From: an uncultured Eubacteriales bacterium | Lineage (GTDB): Bacteria; Bacillota; Clostridia; Christensenellales; Aristaeellaceae | Length of the DNA: 12,216 nt | Assembly: GCA_900553315.1 (NCBI GenBank) | Contig: USCW01000033.1 | Span: 1-12,216 of the forward strand | Direction of reading: 5' to 3' | In this document: positions 6,529 through 12,216 of the stretch, piece after piece | Layout: every line of letters starts with the position of its first letter | Numbering within the stretch: the first letter of the stretch is position 1 | Program-made: the position numbers and the translations under genes | Notes under the pieces: model-generated | Told to the model about the DNA's origin: nothing | What the model saw: the letters and a program-made list of their open reading frames with translations, nothing else | The model's database searches: none

Positions 6529-8072
6529 TATTCATCCGCTCCTCTCAACGAAGGATTAAACGCATCCCGCAGACCGTTGCCGAACAGGTTGAACGAAATC
6601 TCCAAGATGGAGATGAACAGCGCCGGGAACAGAATAATGTGCGGGAAGGTGCTCAGATAGCCCTGACCGTTGGACAGCATGGTGCCGATACTGGTCATGG
6701 AAGAGGTTTCCAAATTGATAATGCCCAGATAGCTCAGCATGGACTCGGAGAAGATCACATTCGGGATCGCCAGCACGGAGCTGGTGATGATGGTGCCCAA
6801 GGCGTTGGGGAAAATATGCTTGAAGATCAACCGACGGTCATTCGCGCCCAGCGTCCGGGCCGCCAGCACATATTCCTGACCCTTGAAGCGGTAGAACTGC
6901 ATACGCACGCGGGCCGCGATGCCGATCCAGCCCGTCAGCACGAAGGCGAACAGCAGCGAGAGCAGCGGCCCCGCCTTCTCCGCCAAGTGCAGCTGGAACA
7001 GCGTCGCCACGACGATGAAGGGCACGGAGCCCAGCACGTCGGAGATGCGCTCCATAATGATGTCGATGGTGCCGCCGTAGTAGCCCTCAATGGAGCCGTA
7101 CACCGCACCGATCAGCAGGTTGATGAAGCTCACGCCGAAGGCCAGCAGGAAGCTCAGCCGTCCGCCGGCCGCAAGGCACGCGAAGATGTCCTGACCATAC
7201 ATGTTGGTGCCGAAGATGAACATGGGCTCAAAGCCGTTCATGTACTGGAAATACTCATAGTAATCCAGACGCACCTTATAGCCGGACTGGTTCTTCTGGG
7301 CGTAGACATACCAAGTGTTGCCATCCGCGCCGCCGTTGTCGCCCGCAATGCGCAGACTGGTGTACCCGGCCTTTTCCTTGTTGTCGCTGGTCATGTAGTT
7401 CGGAATAAAGTTCCCGGCCTCGTCCAGCAGCGCCGCGCCGTCGGAGGTCTTGTTCTCATTCTTCAGCTTGTACCAGAAATTCGCGCCGCCGTTAGCCATC
7501 ACGTAGTCGGTCTGATGCGTCTGCTGAAGGGGATAAATGACCTGAATGCCCGTCTCATCCTGATACTGCATCAGCTTCTGATAGTCGCTTTCGCTCAGGT
7601 TCATGAAGACGTAGCCGACCTTGGTGTAGCTGTCCACCTTCAGGTCGTAATATTGCAGGCCCTTGGCGTCCTGATAACTATTCTTTTCCTGAATGATGAC
7701 CGGACGACCCGTCTCCACGCTGATGGAGCGCAGGTAGTCATAGCCGCTCTGGGGCACCTTCTGGGTGGAGCAGCCGTCCCAGACGCCCAGCTTGGAAAGC
7801 CCCGGCATCTTGGGCAGCACGGTCTTGTAATAGCCGTCGCGGAAGTTCACGTCCATCTGGGACACGAAGGGCACGATCAGCGAGAACAGCATCAGCGACA
7901 GGATCAGGATAAACGCCACAACGGCGCTCTTGTTCCTGCGGAAGCGGATCCACGCGTCCTTGAAGTAACCGATGGGCTTCGTTTCCAGCTTGGCGTCATA
8001 GAGCTTTGCGCCCTTCTGGGCAAATTGGAATTTTTCAGCGGGAATGTCCCGCAGCTTCTTTTCGTCCATCAT
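6528..8072 (-). CDS. oppC: OppC/DppC-like ABC permease with large extracytoplasmic loop
   Basis: This is an inner permease subunit (514 aa) that forms half of the peptide channel with the B permease. The N-terminal segment FKDAWIRFRRNKSAVVAF leads into TM1 (about 50-70), as in OppC proteins. The family's FGTDxxGRD motif appears as FGTNMYGQDIF (287-297). Further TM segments follow at about 305-325, 345-362, 368-386, 426-448 and 474-496. The ATPase-coupling EAA loop is EYVLAARTLGANDRRLIFKH (400-419). Usual length is about 290-310 aa; the excess lies in the outside loop, residues 71-285, rich in Tyr, Asp and Asn. Its start overlaps the B gene's stop by 4 bases (ATGA), which suggests coupled translation. 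A second Met directly follows the first and either could start. The loop has no fold that I recognise. Confidence 0.93.
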   Translation of the reverse strand: MMDEKKLRDIPAEKFQFAQKGAKLYDAKLETKPIGYFKDAWIRFRRNKSAVVAFILILSLMLFSLIVPFVSQMDVNFRDGYYKTVLPKMPGLSKLGVWDGCSTQKVPQSGYDYLRSISVETGRPVIIQEKNSYQDAKGLQYYDLKVDSYTKVGYVFMNLSESDYQKLMQYQDETGIQVIYPLQQTHQTDYVMANGGANFWYKLKNENKTSDGAALLDEAGNFIPNYMTSDNKEKAGYTSLRIAGDNGGADGNTWYVYAQKNQSGYKVRLDYYEYFQYMNGFEPMFIFGTNMYGQDIFACLAAGGRLSFLLAFGVSFINLLIGAVYGSIEGYYGGTIDIIMERISDVLGSVPFIVVATLFQLHLAEKAGPLLSLLFAFVLTGWIGIAARVRMQFYRFKGQEYVLAARTLGANDRRLIFKHIFPNALGTIITSSVLAIPNVIFSESMLSYLGIINLETSSMTSIGTMLSNGQGYLSTFPHIILFPALFISILEISFNLFGNGLRDAFNPSLRGADE

Positions 8073-9028
8073 TTCTTCGACCCCATTCTGATTCTCGGAT
8101 CAATAAAGCCGTAGCTAATATCAATCAGGATACCGGACGCGAGCCCGATGAAGGTGTAGAACACGATCAGCGCCATGAAGAAGTTGTAGTCGCGCAGGGT
8201 AATGGCGTTGACCAACAGACTGCCCACGCCGGGGATGCCGAAGATTTTTTCAATAATCAGCGAGCCGCCCAGAATGCCGATGAACTCACCGATAATCATG
8301 GGCAGGATAACCACCATGGCGTTGCGCAGCGCATGGCGGGAAATAGCCTGACCCTTGGTCAAGCCCTTGGTGCGGGCCAGCAGCATGTAGTCGCCGGTCA
8401 GCACCTCGCTCAGCTCCGCGCGGGTGTAACGGGTCAGTCCCGCCACCACGCCGAAGCCCAGCGACATGATCGCGGGCATCATGGAGCGGAACATGGGCCA
8501 GCTGAACAGCGACGCGCTGTCCAGCGATTCCAGCGTCAGCGGGAACCAGCCCAGCTTGAAGCAGAACAGATACTGCACAATGAACGCATATACATAGCTG
8601 GGCACCGAGATGAACACCATGACCATCGTGGAGATCACGTGGTCCTGCCACTTGTTCTTTCTCAGCGCAGCATAAATTCCGAAGCCAAGTCCCAACGGGA
8701 TTGCCATCAAAATGGAATAGAGGTTGACCAGCACGGTGTAGGGCAGCTTCTGCATCATGACTGTCCACACGTCACGGCCCGTGTACATCTGCTCGCCAAC
8801 GCCCCAGTCCCAGCCGGTCAGCAAATTCTTCAAAAAGAGGTAGTATTGCACCATGATGGGTTTATCGTAGCCCATCTTTTCACGTCTGGCCAGCACCAGC
8901 TGAACGTCGCGGCCCATTTCCTTGATGGCGGGCAGCGGCAGCAGTTTAATGAGCACAAAGCATATCGTCATGATCAAAAACAGGGTTAAGAACATGAGCA
9001 GGACACGCTTGATTACGTATTTTGTCAT
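8069..9028 (-). CDS. oppB: OppB/DppB-like ABC permease
   Basis: This is the partner permease of the channel (319 aa), the only subunit of normal family size. It begins with TKYVIKRVLLMFLTLFLI, the typical cytoplasmic start and first TM helix. Other TM segments lie near 98-120, 130-155, 183-200, 238-260 and 283-305. The EAA coupling loop is DYMLLARTKGLTKGQAISRH (213-232), and the tail LIDISYGFIDPRIR (301-314) is diagnostic of the family. An ATG at 9049 would add seven residues (MLPGGKR), but it has no ribosome site. The ATG at 9026-9028 has GGGGGG at 9036-9041, seven bases upstream, and matches the family N-terminus, so I chose it. It is the first of the four overlapping genes and follows the binding-protein gene after a 259-base spacer. 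Confidence 0.94.
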   Translation of the reverse strand: MTKYVIKRVLLMFLTLFLIMTICFVLIKLLPLPAIKEMGRDVQLVLARREKMGYDKPIMVQYYLFLKNLLTGWDWGVGEQMYTGRDVWTVMMQKLPYTVLVNLYSILMAIPLGLGFGIYAALRKNKWQDHVISTMVMVFISVPSYVYAFIVQYLFCFKLGWFPLTLESLDSASLFSWPMFRSMMPAIMSLGFGVVAGLTRYTRAELSEVLTGDYMLLARTKGLTKGQAISRHALRNAMVVILPMIIGEFIGILGGSLIIEKIFGIPGVGSLLVNAITLRDYNFFMALIVFYTFIGLASGILIDISYGFIDPRIRMGSKK

Positions 9029-9130
9029 CCGTTTTCCCCCCGGCAGCATTCTATACTTTATTTGCCATGCAGATTTCCGGCGCAGCTGCGCTTGTCATCC
9101 GCCCGGCCTACCTGCAGGGCCCGCACAAAT

Positions 9131-9148
9131 GCCGCGAGGCTTCGCGGC
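9131..9148 (-). other. Small GC-rich hairpin in the intercistronic spacer
   Basis: GCCGCGA (9131-9137) and TCGCGGC (9142-9148) are perfect inverted copies around a 4-base loop. No T run follows on either strand, so it is not a terminator. In the transcript it would form a stable stem about 100 bases before the B permease start. Its role, if any, is unknown. Confidence 0.5.
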
Positions 9149-9217
9149 TGACAGGTCTTCGGCCCTTGCTTTCAGGTCGATTGTATCCAATGTGCAACGT
9201 ACCATTATAACCACACG

Positions 9218-9247
9218 ACGGGCACGGGGGCAAAGCCCCGTGCCCGT
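9218..9247 (-). promoter_or_regulatory. Strong intercistronic hairpin after the binding-protein gene
   Basis: ACGGGCACGGGG (9218-9229) and CCCCGTGCCCGT (9236-9247) form a perfect 12-bp GC-rich stem with a 6-base loop, starting about 40 bases past the binding-protein stop. No T run follows on the - strand, so full termination is unlikely. Stems at this place in importer operons often protect the upstream message from 3' decay, or act as a partial stop, which gives more binding protein than permease. That role here is inference from position. Confidence 0.65.
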
Positions 9248-9287
9248 TCCGCATTTTCAGCGGTTTTCGTGCAGTTATTACAAGCTA

Positions 9288-11801
9288 TTAGTACACCAGC
9301 GTGTTGTTGGCGATGTAGTCAGCCCACGCCGCGTCGTCATAGTTGTAGGTGATGTACTCCACGCCGCCGAAGGCAACCAGCTGCACATAATCGGTGGTGG
9401 CCACGTTCATCTTCTGAGAGGTCAGGCTGGCCACGTTGCGATAGTACATAGGCGTGGTGACGTAGTAGGACAGGTAGCACTCTTCCAGACCGGCGAAGAT
9501 CGCGCTGCGGGTCGCGTAGCTGTAATCATTGTAGTTGCCGACCTTGGAAGTGATGTCTTCCACGTCCTGGCTGTTAGCCCAGTTAGCCCAATCCTGCAGG
9601 GACGCGGTGACGTCTTCATCGTTCATGTTGAAGGTCACGGCGATCTTGCTGGTGTCGAAGCCATACTCATTCTGGTTGCCGGAGCCGTCGCTCGCGTCGG
9701 TGTAGCAGTTGCCCAGCACGCCGAAGGGACCCATGGCCGCGCCGCCCCAGGTGGTGAAGATAGCGTCCGCGTTGCCGGAATTCATGGTGTTGTAATAGTC
9801 AGCGTCAACGGTCATGGTCATGGAAACCTTGCCCTCGAAGCTGGTGCCCTTGCAGGCTTCCTTCAGCTGACCATCGAAGTAGTTGAACATCTGCACATAC
9901 ACGGTGTCGTTCTGATAGACGCGGAAGTCGATCTTGACCTCGGACTCGCCGTCGTAGATGCCGGCAGCCACAGCCTTGTCATAGGCAGTCTGCATCAGCT
10001 CCTGCGCCTTGGCCATGTCATAGCCGGTGATGGCCTCGTAGGCCTCGTCCAGCGTGTCATACTGACCGCCCTCGCCGTAGGTGGTGCCGTAGATGTCGCA
10101 CAGAGCAGCCTTAGCCGCGTCGGTGTTACGATAAGCAGCGCCGGTGAAGGGATCGTACACATACATGTAGTTCAGCAGACCGAAGCCGGCGGTGCCAGCC
10201 GCGGTGTAAGCGGTAGCGAAGTGGTTGCGGTCCAGAGACAGCGCGAAGGCCTCACGGAACTCCTTCACCGCCAGCAGCTGGCTGTTGGTGTCATGGGACA
10301 GCAGCTTCGCATAGTCGGTGTTGAAGGTCACCTTGGTGGTATAGGTCTGGGGCTCATACTTGATGTAAGCGGAGGAAGCGTACTTCTCCATGTCGGCGGA
10401 AGCCAGAGCCACCTCGTCGATCTCGCCGGACTCGAAGGCCAGCAGCTCGGTGGCGTGCTCAGCGATCACCTCGGAGGAGATGACGTCGGTCTGATACATG
10501 CCCAGATGCTTGCCGTCGTGATAGCCGTACCAGCTCTCGTTGCGGCTCATGGTGTACTGCTTGTCCAGCTCGAAGTAGGTCAGGGAGTACGGGCCGTAGC
10601 TCACGCTGGTCTCAACGCTGGTGCAGTAGTTGGTGGTCACGGTCGCAGCCTCTTCCTCGGTGGCGACTTCCTTGCCATCCGCGTCGAAGAAGCGCTTGCA
10701 GCTCTCGTACATGGGCTTGTACACCAGCCAGTTGCTGGACAGGTTGTAGGGCATGTAGAAAGCCGGCTCAGAGACGGGCTTGTCCAGGATCACATCGATG
10801 GTATAATCATCGACCTTCACCAGACCCACCTCGTCCCAAGAGGTGTCGCCGTTGGTGGTCTTGGTGAACAGATAGGTGCCCTGCTGAGACTCATAGGCCT
10901 GACCGGCTGCCAGATAGTTTTCGTACAGATACTTACCGGAGACGTAGGCTTCCTCTGCGGTAGCATCCTCTACAGCCGCGTCGCGGTACATGGTGTCATC
11001 ATCGATAGCCACATACTGGGGGCAGGCCGCGCCGTCATCGGTGGTCGCGCCTTCCAGACCCCACAGACCCCACATATCCACGTACACCGTCTCGCCCGCA
11101 GCAACCGCCTCGTCAGCGCTGACCGTCAGCGCGTCATAGGTGGTCTTGCCGGCGTACAGATACTGCTTCGCGTTGTGGATGATGAAGTCGCCGGCGTAGT
11201 AGCTGTCAGCGCGGCGGTTCAGCATCTTGGGGTTCAGCATCTGCTGCATCGAATAGATGTAGTCGTCGGCGGTGATCTTCGCGTACTCGCCGTTCTCATC
11301 CTTCTGGTCGAAGCGAGCGTCGGGGTTCAGCGCAATACGCCAAGCCTTGGCGGACTCGCCTTCCTTCACGCCGTACTTGCCGACATAGTCGGCAGTCACG
11401 TCCACGGGGAACTCGGAAGCCATGGCGGTCTGCACGGAGTAGCCGGTCTTGTCGCTGTTCAGGCGGAAAGCGTAGAAGCCGTCGGTCACGTAAGACACGA
11501 TCTGGTTATCTTCGTTGGTCTCCCAGGTGTGGGGGCTCCACTTCATATCCGGCGTGCCGCCGATAGCCACGCGGTAGGTGTACACCTTTTCATCGGTGTA
11601 GTCCTTGCCGGCTTCGCCAGCGTACACGTCGGTGGTCACTTCGCCGCCGCCCGCAGGCGCAGCTTCCATGGTGATCTTGCCGCCGTTGAAGGTGCGCTCA
11701 CCCTCATCATAGGAGCTGGCGGGCGTGAAGCCTTCCGCAGACGCGGTCACGCAGGTCAGTCCCAGCGCGAGAGCAGCCGCGATGGAAACGATTCTCTTCA
11801 T
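9288..11801 (-). CDS. oppA: Oligopeptide-type extracellular solute-binding protein (family 5), oversized
   Basis: This is the first gene of the operon (837 aa), a secreted protein that captures the substrate, probably peptides, for the importer. The start at 11799-11801 is set by AGAGGAGG at 11810-11817 and a proper signal peptide: MKR, a hydrophobic core (4-16) and an ASA|EG cut after about residue 22. An upstream ATG at 11885 would place 28 non-signal residues ahead of it and overlap the promoter. Family-5 landmarks are KAWRIALNPDARFDQ (152-166) followed by ITADDYIYSMQQMLNP (176-191), GPYSLTYFELDKQYTMSRNE (403-422) and EFREAFALSLDRNHF (514-528). Usual length is about 500-600 aa; extra sequence includes a Gly/Ala/Thr linker (23-72) and much of 200-320. 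No lipobox precedes Cys17 (GLTC), so lipid anchoring is doubtful. Seven other cysteines are present. The exact substrate cannot be read from sequence. Confidence 0.92.
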   Translation of the reverse strand: MKRIVSIAAALALGLTCVTASAEGFTPASSYDEGERTFNGGKITMEAAPAGGGEVTTDVYAGEAGKDYTDEKVYTYRVAIGGTPDMKWSPHTWETNEDNQIVSYVTDGFYAFRLNSDKTGYSVQTAMASEFPVDVTADYVGKYGVKEGESAKAWRIALNPDARFDQKDENGEYAKITADDYIYSMQQMLNPKMLNRRADSYYAGDFIIHNAKQYLYAGKTTYDALTVSADEAVAAGETVYVDMWGLWGLEGATTDDGAACPQYVAIDDDTMYRDAAVEDATAEEAYVSGKYLYENYLAAGQAYESQQGTYLFTKTTNGDTSWDEVGLVKVDDYTIDVILDKPVSEPAFYMPYNLSSNWLVYKPMYESCKRFFDADGKEVATEEEAATVTTNYCTSVETSVSYGPYSLTYFELDKQYTMSRNESWYGYHDGKHLGMYQTDVISSEVIAEHATELLAFESGEIDEVALASADMEKYASSAYIKYEPQTYTTKVTFNTDYAKLLSHDTNSQLLAVKEFREAFALSLDRNHFATAYTAAGTAGFGLLNYMYVYDPFTGAAYRNTDAAKAALCDIYGTTYGEGGQYDTLDEAYEAITGYDMAKAQELMQTAYDKAVAAGIYDGESEVKIDFRVYQNDTVYVQMFNYFDGQLKEACKGTSFEGKVSMTMTVDADYYNTMNSGNADAIFTTWGGAAMGPFGVLGNCYTDASDGSGNQNEYGFDTSKIAVTFNMNDEDVTASLQDWANWANSQDVEDITSKVGNYNDYSYATRSAIFAGLEECYLSYYVTTPMYYRNVASLTSQKMNVATTDYVQLVAFGGVEYITYNYDDAAWADYIANNTLVY

Positions 11802-11809
11802 AGCAGTTT

Positions 11810-11817
11810 CCTCCTCT
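11810..11817 (-). promoter_or_regulatory. Ribosome binding site that fixes the binding-protein start
   Basis: AGAGGAGG on the - strand stands 8 bases before the ATG at 11801. It selects the start that places the signal peptide at the very N-terminus and rejects the upstream ATG at 11885. Confidence 0.9.
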
Positions 11818-11867
11818 AACAATTTGCCAAACCGCAACACAGGAAATGCAATGCGTTGACTTTCTCC

Positions 11868-11896
11868 ATTATATGCAATTTTCACGTCCCTGTCAA
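11868..11896 (-). promoter_or_regulatory. Consensus sigma-A promoter of the importer operon
   Basis: On the - strand TTGACA (11891-11896) and TATAAT (11868-11873) are separated by exactly 17 bases, a perfect match to the vegetative consensus. Transcription should begin near 11861 and leave a leader of about 60 bases with no evident riboswitch or long stem. Such a promoter predicts strong basal expression unless repressed. No known operator was identified with confidence. Confidence 0.93.
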
Positions 11897-12110
11897 TGCT
11901 TATTCACGCGATATTCACAGAAAAAGGGTTACTTTTTGATGCCTTTTTCGCCAGAAATCGCCTATTTTTCGCCCGTTTCCCACATGCTTCTTTGTTTCTT
12001 TCTTATATCGTTCGGGTTTGTCTTGGATACAGAAATCATTAAAAATACAAACCGATTTGCATCTTCGGGGGCGGAAGCTTGCAAGAAAGGGGAAGGAGGA
12101 AAACTTGAGG
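11897..12110. other. AT-richer intergenic stretch without a recognised gene
   Basis: No gene is supported. The + strand shows pyrimidine-rich runs, including two similar segments (GCCTTTTTCGCC at 11941-11952 and GCCTATTTTTCGCC at 11960-11973), and a purine-rich run at about 12085-12112. The only sizeable open frame (69 codons, - strand, 12171-11962) runs through the repeat at the right edge, has no family features and is probably chance. Upstream control elements of the importer may lie here, but none can be named. Confidence 0.6.
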
Positions 12111-12216
12111 GAGAACCTCTGACAGCTCCTTCTGCGGAAGGAGCCTTTTCTCTTGGTGGAGCTCCCTGCAAAGCCTCCCCTGAAAGGGGAGGTGCCCGCC
12201 GTAGGCGGGCGGAGGG
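12111..12216. repeat. Hairpin-rich dispersed intergenic repeat, continues past the right edge
   Basis: Three inverted repeats stand in close series: GCTCCTTC/GAAGGAGC (12125-12132 and 12137-12144, framed by GAGAA and TTCTC at 12111 and 12148), CCTCCCCT/AGGGGAGG (12074-base equivalent positions 12174-12181 and 12185-12192), and GCCCGCC/GGCGGGC (12194-12200 and 12204-12210), followed by GGAGGG. The style, with AAAGCCTCCC, then a stem, then a second stem and GGAGGG, recalls repeats scattered between genes in many gut Clostridia. That comparison is from memory. The first stem is followed by CTTTTCTC on the + strand and may act as a terminator for a gene beyond the window or as part of the repeat. 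Confidence 0.55.

Larger units (their letters stand above)
9029..9287 (-). other. Spacer between binding-protein and permease genes
   Basis: No gene is supported in these 259 bases. They hold the large hairpin at 9218-9247, a 7-bp hairpin at 9131-9148, a perfect 12-base palindrome GCGCAGCTGCGC at 9080-9091 and the ribosome site of the B permease gene. A TATAAT lies at 9204-9209 on the - strand, but no -35 box stands at the right distance, so an internal promoter is only a possibility. The small open frames here lack ribosome sites and family features. Confidence 0.7.

Noticed and set aside
9204..9209. TATAAT as an internal promoter before the permease genes
   Set aside because: No -35 box at 16-18 bases and no extended -10 TGn; the upstream position is occupied by the GC stem. 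Kept only as a possibility within the spacer entry.
8922..11819. 965-codon open frame on the + strand opposite the binding-protein gene
   Set aside because: It is antisense to a gene with a signal peptide, promoter and ribosome site. The Val/Gly/His-rich product is what antisense reading of this codon use gives.
11962..12171. 69-codon open frame on the - strand upstream of the importer promoter
   Set aside because: It runs through the hairpin-rich repeat, has low-complexity Pro/Ser sequence and no convincing ribosome site or family similarity.

Overview
The window looks like a piece of a spore-forming, fairly GC-rich member of the Bacillota, most likely a gut-type Clostridia lineage. The reasons are two alpha/beta-type small acid-soluble spore proteins, strong AGGAGG-type ribosome binding sites, a textbook sigma-A promoter and hairpin-plus-T terminators. 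No species can be named from the sequence alone.

Layout, left to right. Positions 1-1125 hold the right part of an ISL3-family insertion sequence on the + strand. Its transposase runs off the left edge but keeps all three DDE residues, and a probable right inverted repeat follows it. Everything else with coding potential is on the - strand. Two SASP genes (1731-1519 and 1478-1236) form a short tandem unit that ends in a strong terminator facing the insertion sequence. A terminator at 1830-1873 separates them from a five-gene oligopeptide/dipeptide ABC importer operon, read from right to left: solute-binding protein (11801-9288), permease B (9028-8069), permease C (8072-6528), ATPase D (6528-4348) and ATPase F (4351-1883). 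The last four genes overlap by 1-4 bases. The operon starts from a TTGACA-N17-TATAAT promoter at 11868-11896. A GC-rich hairpin at 9218-9247 lies between the binding-protein gene and the permease genes and may set their relative expression. The right edge (about 12111-12216) is a hairpin-rich intergenic repeat that continues past the window.

The importer is the part to look at. Its order and core motifs are those of an ordinary Opp/Dpp system, but four of the five subunits carry large additions. The F ATPase has an N-terminal transmembrane helix, about 310 predicted extracytoplasmic residues and a second membrane segment ahead of its nucleotide-binding domain, plus a charged helical insertion of about 120 residues between Walker A and the Q-loop. 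The D ATPase has about 380 extra residues between the Q-loop and the ABC signature. Permease C has an outside loop of about 220 residues. The binding protein is 837 residues long and has a signal peptide with no recognisable lipobox. I read this as an elaborated peptide importer in which membrane-tethered outside domains may help to hold or load the binding protein. The additions are seen in the sequence; the proposed role is inference.

The long + strand open frames opposite the operon are shadows of the high-GC coding strand and were not annotated.
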